13,781 bases of DNA. Origin: JACKOD01 sp041591635 (GTDB taxonomy: Bacteria > Pseudomonadota > Gammaproteobacteria > Pseudomonadales > Oleiphilaceae). The notes below the pieces were generated by a model. The model searched no databases and was not told the DNA's origin. It worked only from the letters and a program-made list of their open reading frames with translations. Of the stretch, positions 1 to 5,623 are shown piece after piece (position 1 is the first letter of the stretch; each line of letters begins with the position of its first letter). The stretch lies in NCBI GenBank assembly GCA_041591635.1, contig JBFHRO010000078.1:1-13781 (forward strand), read 5' to 3'. The translations under genes were made by a program, and so were the position numbers.

Positions 1-261
1 GTCGAACTGGTCGAGTTCGGCGGCGAAGCGGATCATGTGCATCTGCTGCTGGACATGCACCCCAACATCATGCCGAGCAAGTTCGTGTACAGCCTGAAAA
101 CCGTGACCAGCCGATTGCTGAGAAAGGCATTTCAGGTTGAGATGGAGCAGGTTTACCACAAGCCGGTTTTGTGGACGCGGGCGTACTGCCTGATTACCGC
201 AGGCGGTGCCCCCTTGGAGATAGTGAAAACCTATATCCAGAAACAGGAAAGACCGGACTAA
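1..261 (+). CDS. tnpA: IS200/IS605-family transposase TnpA, C-terminal part (cut by window edge)
   Basis: This reading frame is open from base 1 and gives the last 86 residues of a Y1 HUH transposase, the single-strand DNA nuclease that excises and inserts IS200/IS605-type elements. The HUH metal-binding motif is visible as H12-V13-H14 in the partial protein, and the catalytic tyrosine motif as Y78-I-Q-K-Q82 close to the C-terminus. The stretch ending in RAYCLITAGGAP matches the C-terminal part of IS200-type transposases as I know them. Family members are about 130-150 residues, so roughly the N-terminal 50 or more lie outside the window; whether the gene is intact cannot be seen. No tnpB follows: the next gene runs in the opposite direction. 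It converges on the WD40 lipoprotein gene with an 88-base gap. Confidence 0.88.
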   Translation, partial: VELVEFGGEADHVHLLLDMHPNIMPSKFVYSLKTVTSRLLRKAFQVEMEQVYHKPVLWTRAYCLITAGGAPLEIVKTYIQKQERPD

Positions 262-274
262 CGGTCTGCGACCG
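251..274 (+). repeat. Short inverted motifs at the 3' end of tnpA, possible IS right-end hairpin
   Basis: GACCG (251-255), CGGTC (262-266) and GACCG (270-274) alternate across and just after the tnpA stop codon. Either outer copy can pair with the middle one, giving a 5-bp hairpin with a 6- or 3-base loop. A further CGGTC lies at 299-303. IS200/IS605 elements carry subterminal hairpins recognised by TnpA near their ends, so this may be the right-end structure. The stems are short, and the actual end of the element cannot be fixed from this window. Confidence 0.35.
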
Positions 275-349
275 CCCGCTATCCATCCCGTCCCTGAACG
301 GTCAAGGCTGGCTGGGTGCGCGGACTGGCAAACCCAGACTCAAACCCGA

Positions 350-1324
350 TCAGAAAAGCTGCAGCAAACCATCCGAGGTCAGGGCCGAGACGGTTCCGGC
401 CCGGGCGCCAAAGGCCACCGCCACAATCGCCTTGCTGGCAGAGCCGCCATAGGCCTTGCGTGGCTTTGCCTGCCACTTGGCCAGGGATTTGTCACTGGCC
501 GTATCCAGCAATTCAATCTGACCCGAGAAATTGCCAATCAGCAGCTGACGCCCGTCCGATGAAAACCGCGCGCTGGTGAAATTGGTGTAGCGATTGGGCA
601 ATTTGATGCGCGGCTTGCCGCTATCGACATCCCAAATCACCGAGTCCTCCCGCTGTGATGTGGTAAACGCCTGCCGGCCATCCGGCGAGATGGCGACGGT
701 TTTGATTTGATTGCGGTGGTTAAATGCCTGTATCAGCTCGCCTGTTTCAAGGTTCCACACCATGGCCGTCTGGTCATCGCTGCCGGTAATCGCCCGCTTG
801 CTGTCGGCACTGATATCCACGCCTCGCACTTCGGCCCGGTGCTTGAATTCATGTATCTGTTGCCCGGTCACAAGATCAAAATACACCGCGCGCTGATTGT
901 ACAATCCCAGCAGGGCGAAACGCCCTTGGGGGCCGACCTTGAGCGACATCACACGCGCCGGCGCTTTCCAAAAGGTCAGGTTTTTACCCGTGCCGGTTTC
1001 CCACAAGGCAATGGCGTCATCAACCGCCGTGACCGCGCGCTTGCCGTCCCCGGAGATACCCACCGCACGCACCGCCGAATAGGCTCCCGCCTCATGGTTC
1101 CAGTCATACAGACGCGCTTTCTTCTCGGCATCCCACAAACTGCCGCCGTGATGAATCGAACCGATGACGGCAATGCGGCTGTCGAGCGCGATATCGCCAC
1201 TCAGCAGCCCCTGGGCGGCTACCTGAATGCTTTGTGTCGGCCCCTTGCCTTCAGTGCAGCCGACAATCCCTCCCAGCAGAAGCACACAAAGAACAACCAG
1301 ACATTGACGGGATAAAAGCATCAT
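350..1324 (-). CDS. WD40-repeat lipoprotein, hypothetical function
   Basis: The 324-residue protein starts with a lipoprotein signal peptide: a hydrophobic stretch from about residue 8 ends in I-V-G-C, with the lipobox cysteine at residue 23. It should be exported and lipid-anchored. The rest consists of about six or seven WD40/YVTN-like beta-propeller blades. Recurrent blade ends include SLWDAE, ALWETGTGK, MVWNLETGE, VIWDVDSGK and ELLDTASDK, each preceded by phrases such as GDGKRAV or PDGRQAF. Such propellers serve as interaction platforms and no catalytic residues are recognisable, so the specific role is unknown. Two ATGs occur in tandem (1324 and 1321), and no clear Shine-Dalgarno sequence precedes either, so translation may be weak. 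It lies downstream of rsd on the same strand, separated by 182 bases and a likely terminator, so it is probably transcribed alone. Fold: confident; function: not. Confidence 0.85.
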   Translation of the reverse strand: MMLLSRQCLVVLCVLLLGGIVGCTEGKGPTQSIQVAAQGLLSGDIALDSRIAVIGSIHHGGSLWDAEKKARLYDWNHEAGAYSAVRAVGISGDGKRAVTAVDDAIALWETGTGKNLTFWKAPARVMSLKVGPQGRFALLGLYNQRAVYFDLVTGQQIHEFKHRAEVRGVDISADSKRAITGSDDQTAMVWNLETGELIQAFNHRNQIKTVAISPDGRQAFTTSQREDSVIWDVDSGKPRIKLPNRYTNFTSARFSSDGRQLLIGNFSGQIELLDTASDKSLAKWQAKPRKAYGGSASKAIVAVAFGARAGTVSALTSDGLLQLF

Positions 1325-1387
1325 AGCGCGGACACAACCAGACAGAACAAGGAGTTATGTCAAGTGTAGTCAATCAGGGCGTGATCT

Positions 1388-1407
1388 GCCCGGTGTTTGA
1401 CACGGGC
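1388..1407. repeat. GC-rich hairpin upstream of the WD40 lipoprotein gene
   Basis: GCCCGGTGT (1388-1396) and ACACGGGC (1400-1407) pair over eight base pairs with one unpaired base and a 3-base TTG loop. No T-run follows on either strand, so it does not look like a terminator. It lies between the rsd terminator and the lipoprotein start, where it could be a protein-binding site or a leader structure. Confidence 0.4.
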
Positions 1408-1435
1408 AATCGGCAGGATGGCGAAAGTAGATCGC

Positions 1436-1486
1436 AAAAGAACAAGAGCAGGTCGAGTATCACGGGAAACCGCAACCTGCTTTTGT
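1436..1486 (-). terminator. Likely intrinsic terminator of rsd
   Basis: Reading on the minus strand, this begins 20 bases past the rsd stop. The arms (1475-1486 and 1442-1453) pair over seven base pairs (core AGCAGGT/ACCTGCT), one A-C mismatch and four more base pairs, around a 21-base loop. They are followed at once by TCTTTT (1441-1436). The mismatch, long loop and broken T-run make it weaker than the 3345-3380 terminator. Confidence 0.5.
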
Positions 1487-1506
1487 GGTGAATGATGCGA
1501 CAGCCT

Positions 1507-1977
1507 TCAGGCAACCTGATCGGCATGCACGTTGTGCAACTGCTCTATCAAGGTGTCTTCCAGCGAAAAGCGCTCTTCAAGTACCTGACCCAGCGCGGCG
1601 ATCTCGGTATCGAGCACACCAAGACCATCATCCACACGATGGATATCATCGAATTTATCGTTGAAATTGAGCGCCACCTCGGTGGTTCTGTCGATGGCCG
1701 GCATCACCTTGTCGGCCAGGGCCTCACCACCATCACCAAATTCGCGGGCTTCTTCGATCAGCTGTCCATAGACCTCAAAGTGCCCCGCAGACACATAATC
1801 GACAAGTACCTGGCAGAATTCCTGATACTGGGCACAGCGCTGATCCGCCGACCCCCCTGAACGAGCCGTCAAATCACAATAGCGAACAATCAACTCCTGA
1901 CGCTCCCTGAGCCACTTGTCGATAATATCGCTAACACCACCCCAGCGTTCTTTCGCATTACGGCAGTTCTCAAGCAT
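1507..1977 (-). CDS. rsd: Regulator of sigma D, Rsd/AlgQ family anti-sigma-70 factor
   Basis: The 156 residues match the Rsd/AlgQ family in length (about 158-160) and pattern. The N-terminus ENCRNAKERWGGVSDIIDKW with LRERQELIVRYCDL, and the central CQVLVDYVSAGHFEVYGQL, are family signatures. Rsd binds region 4 of the primary sigma factor RpoD in the cytoplasm and so favours alternative sigma factors, mainly in stationary phase. In pseudomonads the homologue AlgQ affects alginate synthesis and other virulence genes. The protein is mostly helical with no signal peptide. The ATG at 1977 is preceded by AAGGGG at about seven bases, which supports this start. dsbB lies upstream on the same strand with a 212-base gap, an adjacency I recall from pseudomonads. 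The gap holds AT-rich DNA around 2030-2045 that may carry a promoter, but no clear -35/-10 pair. Confidence 0.93.
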   Translation of the reverse strand: MLENCRNAKERWGGVSDIIDKWLRERQELIVRYCDLTARSGGSADQRCAQYQEFCQVLVDYVSAGHFEVYGQLIEEAREFGDGGEALADKVMPAIDRTTEVALNFNDKFDDIHRVDDGLGVLDTEIAALGQVLEERFSLEDTLIEQLHNVHADQVA

Positions 1978-2189
1978 AAACTTCCCCTTAACTGGCTCGA
2001 CGCCTGCCGGTCGGTCCCCGGTGGTCGTCTGTTATATTATTTTTTGGCTGTTATTCGTCTTCCACAACCCAAGCGTATTACACACGAGTCGCACGGACAG
2101 CCGGCGCCCCTAAAGCACAGACCATGCCGCAACTAGCGAACTTAAACAAATTGTCAGGCACTAGCAAGAGCCGGACGCATTCTTTGTGT

Positions 2190-2699
2190 TTATTTTGGTA
2201 GCAGCGACGGCCTTGGGCGAACGATCTGCCACACGGAAATCACGGCCATACCCGCAAAGATCAACCAGGTCCAACCAGGAATACTGAGCCCGGCAAAAGT
2301 CCACTGCACCTTGGCGCAATCCCCGGTGCCACGAATAGCTATCTGGATCACTTCCAGCAAGGGAAACACCTCCAGCATGTAATCCAGCCCCGGCCCGCAC
2401 GCCGGTACCTGATCGGGCGGCAGATGCTGTAACCACAGCTGCCGGGTTGCCAGCGCCATGCCGGCCAGCGCAAACAGCAAGGTGAAGCCTGCCAGAATGC
2501 GCACCCCCGTTGACTTCGGGTTAATGAGCACTCCCAGCAATGCCACCCCCCCCACCGCCACCACCGCCAGACGCTGCATCATGCACAGCGGGCAAGGCTC
2601 AAGCCCCATGACCAGCTCCATGTACCAGGCCGTGGCCATCAAGCCGGCACAGACCAAAAACACCCCCAGATTAAGCTGGCGGGCCGACAAAGATACCAT
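2190..2699 (-). CDS. dsbB: Disulfide bond formation protein DsbB
   Basis: A 169-residue inner-membrane protein with four hydrophobic segments (about residues 10-30, 42-60, 66-84 and 143-161). The two catalytic periplasmic cysteine pairs are present: C36-P-L-C39 and C101/C128, equivalent to C41/C44 and C104/C130 of E. coli DsbB. DsbB reoxidises periplasmic DsbA and passes the electrons to ubiquinone or menaquinone. The ATG at 2699 has an excellent ribosome site (GGGAGG, five bases upstream), and length and topology are complete. It is divergent from the FliL-like gene across 198 bases; that leader also holds TCCCC/GGGGA inverted arms (about 2739-2751) with no terminator T-run behind them. dsbA is not in the window. 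Pseudomonads may carry two paralogues (DsbB and DsbH), which cannot be told apart here. Confidence 0.95.
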   Translation of the reverse strand: MVSLSARQLNLGVFLVCAGLMATAWYMELVMGLEPCPLCMMQRLAVVAVGGVALLGVLINPKSTGVRILAGFTLLFALAGMALATRQLWLQHLPPDQVPACGPGLDYMLEVFPLLEVIQIAIRGTGDCAKVQWTFAGLSIPGWTWLIFAGMAVISVWQIVRPRPSLLPK

Positions 2700-2845
2700 T
2701 TCAACCTCCCTTCAATGCGTTTAGCGACGTGTCAGAGCTTCCCCGAAGGGGATCAAAAAACTAACATTAAGTGATTCGTGCTCGCACTCACAAATGAATT
2801 TTACCCAATGACAATGATAACCCGTCATAACTAAAGAAGTTTTTC

Positions 2846-2851
2846 TATAAT
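2846..2851 (+). promoter_or_regulatory. Candidate -10 box for the FliL-like gene
   Basis: A perfect TATAAT lies 46 bases before the ATG at 2898, in an AT-rich stretch between two divergent genes. No good -35 hexamer sits 16-18 bases upstream (CGTCAT at 17), so it may need an activator or rely on other contacts. Confidence 0.5.
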
Positions 2852-2897
2852 GAAGTAGACTTGCCCTATTGCTTCGATTAACAGGTTACCCTTTGCC

Positions 2898-3326
2898 ATG
2901 AAATCGCCCTATTCTCACCCTGTTTTGCTGCTTCTGTACGCGCTTCTGGCCAGCCTCTCTTTGCTCACACCCGCACAGGCAGAAGAAAACGCCTCTGCCG
3001 GCCCCAAGGTACACTACGTTGAACTCAAACCGCCTTTTGTCACCAACTTTGGTCCGCCGGGGCCCAAGTTGCGTTTTGTAAAAGCCAACATCACGCTCAA
3101 AGTTGCCAATGCCGCCGATGCAACCAATGTTGATACGCATGCGGCCTTGCTGCGCAATGCCGTCGTCATGCTGCTCAGTCAGCAAGGTGAAGAGATTAAA
3201 TCGCCCGAAGGTCAGGAAAGCCTGCGCTCCAAGATACTCGATAAACTCAAGGCGCTCCTGAAAGAAGAAACAGGCAGTGCGGGAATAGAAGAAGTGTTGT
3301 TCACCGAATTCATTATTCAACGCTAA
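2898..3326 (+). CDS. FliL-like secreted/periplasmic protein
   Basis: A 142-residue protein of the FliL family. FliL is a flagellar basal-body-associated protein that surrounds the stator and influences torque. The C-terminal half shows the family pattern: FVKANITLKV, a helix around HAALLRNAVVMLLS, then L-x-x-K-I-L-D-K-L and the ending EVLFTEFIIQR. Residues 1-28 resemble a cleavable signal peptide (hydrophobic core 9-23, then A-Q-A before E29), whereas classical FliL keeps an uncleaved membrane anchor. No flagellar gene is nearby, so this is probably a paralogue of the one in the flagellar cluster, with its own role. The ribosome site is modest (AGGT about 11 bases upstream). It is monocistronic, with a strong terminator 18 bases past the stop. 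Family: fairly sure; role: inferred. Confidence 0.82.
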   Translation: MKSPYSHPVLLLLYALLASLSLLTPAQAEENASAGPKVHYVELKPPFVTNFGPPGPKLRFVKANITLKVANAADATNVDTHAALLRNAVVMLLSQQGEEIKSPEGQESLRSKILDKLKALLKEETGSAGIEEVLFTEFIIQR

Positions 3327-3344
3327 CGCGCCTCCAGAAACGAC

Positions 3345-3380
3345 AAAGGGTTCGTGGTCAATATCCACGAACCCTTTTTT
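3345..3380 (+). terminator. Strong intrinsic terminator of the FliL-like gene
   Basis: A perfect 13-bp stem (AAAGGGTTCGTGG, 3345-3357; CCACGAACCCTTT, 3365-3377) with a 7-base loop runs directly into six Ts (3375-3380), 18 bases after the stop at 3326. A smaller 6-bp hairpin (GGGTGA 3384-3389 / TCACCC 3397-3402) follows without a T-run. Together they separate this gene from the convergent RMF-like gene. Confidence 0.93.
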
Positions 3381-3435
3381 ATCGGGTGATTATCAGTCAC
3401 CCAGGGACACAGAAAACACCGCAAAACGCTTGTAG

Positions 3436-3636
3436 TCAGGCGATCCGCGCGGCCGGCTGCTTCATTGCACAGGTTTCATATCCATCTTCCCAGCCCGACT
3501 CCCAGGCGGCCGCAATGATCTCTCCGTGGTACGGGCAGCGGTTGGCAGGCATTCCCATCGCACCTGCCACATAGCCTTGCTGATAGGCCTTGTTCAATGA
3601 TTCCAGGTCCCAACCCAGTTTATGCTCTTTGGCCAT
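3436..3636 (-). CDS. RMF-like protein (ribosome modulation factor family)
   Basis: The 66-residue product has the RMF pattern: helix 1 with A-Y-Q-Q-G-Y-x-x-G (17-25), then R33-C34-P35-Y36, then W45-x-x-G-W49 in helix 2. RMF dimerises 70S ribosomes into inactive 100S particles in stationary phase. The start is well supported by AGGAGG four bases before the ATG. By my count it has 6 Lys/Arg against 8 Asp/Glu, whereas E. coli RMF is strongly basic, with an N-terminus rich in Lys and Arg; that basic tail is missing here. It may therefore be a divergent RMF, or a relative that does not dimerise ribosomes in the usual way. It is monocistronic, convergent with the FliL-like gene, and follows gshA on the same strand behind a terminator and about 300 bases of non-coding DNA. 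Confidence 0.75.
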   Translation of the reverse strand: MAKEHKLGWDLESLNKAYQQGYVAGAMGMPANRCPYHGEIIAAAWESGWEDGYETCAMKQPAARIA

Positions 3637-3989
3637 AAGGCCTCCTCTTGCAGACCAATTTATTACTCTGCTGCAGTCAGCAGGCTTCCCGATGATTGAT
3701 CAGGGCACCTGTCGAACCTGCAGTAACGACTACACTTGCTTTGAGACGAGTAATCCATTGGTTTTCACCACCACGGACGGTGTTCTTATTCTAGGTATTG
3801 TTTTCCGGCTTACCGATTTACCGGTAGCGCAAGCGACGAGATACAAGACAAACAATGATCGGAAAGCCGGTCACACAAAACCGCAAAAAACCAACACAAA
3901 GTTACATTTCGTATCAAGTCGGCAAAAAATTAGCACAGGCCGTCATCAAGACCAAGACAGGGCCTGTTTTTTTGTGGCGCAGGTAACGC
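3637..3989. other. Non-coding region between gshA and the RMF-like gene
   Basis: No convincing gene is present. Near gshA is the bidirectional terminator at 3924-3973. In the middle are an imperfect hairpin (GCTTACCG / CGGTAGC, about 3809-3829, one bulged base) and a wider pair CCGGCTT (3805-3811) / AAGCCGG (3864-3870). On the minus strand TAGAAT (3793-3788) could be the -10 of the RMF-like gene; its -35 is poor (TCGGTA at 17), and it would leave a leader of about 145 bases. A sigma-S promoter would be expected for RMF, but the sequence alone does not establish one. A plus-strand frame that is open here continues antisense into gshA and is not a credible gene. Confidence 0.4.
3924..3973. terminator. 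Terminator of gshA, possibly bidirectional
   Basis: ACAGGCC (3935-3941) pairs perfectly with GGCCTGT (3961-3967) around a 19-base loop. On the minus strand it begins about 16 bases after the gshA stop, and six Ts (3929-3924) follow after a 5-base gap. On the plus strand a run of Ts (3967-3973) follows immediately, so the element is better formed in that direction although no plus-strand gene precedes it closely. Confidence 0.65.
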
Positions 3990-5552
3990 TTAGCCTTGGT
4001 AATTTTGTAAGAAGTGCGAAAAATCGCAAGAATCGCTGGCAAGCATCGCGGCTTCATCTTGCCGGGATTGCTCGGCCAGGTGACGAAACCGCTGGCTTAA
4101 CTCCGGGGCATCCGCTTCCTGGGTTAAGGTTTTTTGGTGAGCGCGCGATAAGTTCAGGGCGAAATCGCACCATGACAGATTGCCGCTCGTCAAATCCTGC
4201 AATACGCGCGCTGAGGGCGTCAGCGCGGGGTTCTGCAGCTTGCACAACTGCACTTCAAGTGACCCTTGATACGCCGCGCCGCCTTGCTCGGCATCAAGCA
4301 ATTTGGCTACAGCCATCATGTCATCGAACAGTGCTATGCCCTGCGCCTGCAGAGCTACCTCCTGCCCTTCCTGATGCAACAGCAAACCGGGCTCTCTCCC
4401 CCGGGCCACCACGCGGGCGAAATTCTCATCGAGTTGACGGCACTCCAGATCACTGATCACCGGGCTGTCAGACAGCAGGCAATAGAGCAAAAAGACATCC
4501 AGAAACCGCACCTGATCCAGATCCACCCCCAAGGGCAGGTAGGGGTTAAGATCCAGACAGCGCACTTCCACATACTCCACGCCCCGAGCCTGGAGTGCCG
4601 CCAAAGGCCGCTCTCCTGGCGCCGTCGTGCGCTTGGGTCGAATCGGGCTGTAATACTCGTTTTCTATCTGCAGGATATTGGTATTGAGCTGAATGTACTG
4701 ACCATCGCGCAGGGTACCTAACTCACGGTACGCCGGCCAGGGCTTGCGAATGGCCCGAGCCAGCGTGTGAATGAAGTTATCGAGCCGATTGAAGCAAATG
4801 CTCAGCGAAGCCTGGGCGTTGTTGTGGTAACCAAGATCACTCATGCGCAGCGAGGTTGCGTAAGGCAGGTACCAGGTGTTGCCGTCCGGCAGTGCCATCA
4901 GGGGGTGGGCTTTGCCTTCAAGAAAGGAGGCATCCAGCGCGGGCGAGGCGCCAAACAGATACATTAACAGCCAGCAGTGGCGGCGAAAGTTACGGATCAA
5001 GGCAAAATACTGATCGGAGCGGAATGACTGCAGCGACTGACTGTCACCAAGCTGCTGCTGCCACGCGGACCAAAACGCCTCTGGCAGGGAAAAATTGTAG
5101 TGCAGACCGGCAATGCTTTGCATGATGCGCCCGTACCGCACGCCCAATCCCTGTCGGTAAACGTGCTTGAGCCGCCCCAGATTGGATTGCCCGTATTCGG
5201 CGATGCGAATGCTCTCATCCCCCTTCAGATGACAGGGCATACTGCCGGCCCACATGAGTTCATTGTCGAGATGGCGCTGCACCCAGCGGTGTATTTCTTC
5301 CAGCGACGCAAGCAATTCCTGCGGGGAATGGGCAATGGGTGTGATTAGCTCCAGCAGGGCTTCGGAATAATCCGTGGTAATGCTCGGGTGCGTTAACGGA
5401 TGCCCCAGTGCCTGCGGGTGATCGGTCTGGGCGATGAAGCCGGTCGGATCCACCCGCAACCCCTCCTTCTCGATACCGCGCTGAAGATCACCCAAGGCAG
5501 CGCGGGCCTGGGCGGTAAGGGCGTGAATGCGGGACGACAGGGTAGCGCTCAT
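3990..5552 (-). CDS. gshA: Glutamate-cysteine ligase (gamma-glutamylcysteine synthetase)
   Basis: The 520-residue product matches the proteobacterial type-I GshA (E. coli 518). This cytoplasmic enzyme joins L-glutamate and L-cysteine with ATP, the first and rate-limiting step of glutathione synthesis. Signatures are the N-terminal RGIEKEGLRV (25-34), HPSITTDYSEALLELITP (55-72), the segment MWAGSMPCHL followed by AEYGQSNLGRLKHVYRQGL, and QLNTNILQIENEYYSPIRPKR; these include the acidic metal- and substrate-binding residues of the family. The ATG at 5552 has AAGGGA about six bases upstream. tex lies 71 bases upstream on the same strand, so the two may be co-transcribed, with control through the hairpins between them. 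gshB is not in the window. The protein appears complete. Confidence 0.97.
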   Translation of the reverse strand: MSATLSSRIHALTAQARAALGDLQRGIEKEGLRVDPTGFIAQTDHPQALGHPLTHPSITTDYSEALLELITPIAHSPQELLASLEEIHRWVQRHLDNELMWAGSMPCHLKGDESIRIAEYGQSNLGRLKHVYRQGLGVRYGRIMQSIAGLHYNFSLPEAFWSAWQQQLGDSQSLQSFRSDQYFALIRNFRRHCWLLMYLFGASPALDASFLEGKAHPLMALPDGNTWYLPYATSLRMSDLGYHNNAQASLSICFNRLDNFIHTLARAIRKPWPAYRELGTLRDGQYIQLNTNILQIENEYYSPIRPKRTTAPGERPLAALQARGVEYVEVRCLDLNPYLPLGVDLDQVRFLDVFLLYCLLSDSPVISDLECRQLDENFARVVARGREPGLLLHQEGQEVALQAQGIALFDDMMAVAKLLDAEQGGAAYQGSLEVQLCKLQNPALTPSARVLQDLTSGNLSWCDFALNLSRAHQKTLTQEADAPELSQRFRHLAEQSRQDEAAMLASDSCDFSHFLQNYQG

Positions 5553-5568
5553 AGGGTTCCCTTAAGAC

Positions 5569-5618
5569 AAAAAAGAGCGATCACGGAACAATCGCCGACA
5601 GCCTGCAAGCTGTCGGCG
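5569..5618 (-). promoter_or_regulatory. Hairpin pair between tex and gshA, terminator or attenuator candidate
   Basis: On the minus strand, right after the tex stop, comes a perfect 10-bp stem (CGCCGACAGC 5593-5602 / GCTGTCGGCG 5609-5618, 6-base loop) without a T-run. A second, weaker stem (GCGAT 5595-5591 / ATCGC 5581-5577, 9-base loop, extendable by one G-U pair) shares three bases with the first and is followed by TC and six Ts (5574-5569). The gshA ribosome site comes immediately after. The layout suits a terminator for tex or a leader in which the two folds compete. Confidence 0.5.
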
Positions 5619-5623
5619 CGGCA

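Noticed and set aside
1358..1363. Perfect TTGACA (minus strand) upstream of the WD40 lipoprotein gene
   Set aside because: No acceptable -10 hexamer lies 15-19 bases downstream, so no promoter is called.
1357..1491. Possible 44-codon plus-strand gene preceded by AAGGAG
   Set aside because: The AAGGAG is only two bases from the ATG, too close for normal initiation. The peptide resembles nothing known, and the frame runs through the rsd terminator hairpin.
3384..3402. Hairpin GGGTGA/TCACCC as a terminator for the RMF-like gene
   Set aside because: The stem is only six base pairs and no T-run follows on the minus strand; it is described with the neighbouring terminator.
3590..4456. Long plus-strand open frame antisense to gshA and the upstream non-coding region
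   Set aside because: The translation has no recognisable domain, is rich in residues typical of reverse-frame reading, and lies opposite a certain gene.
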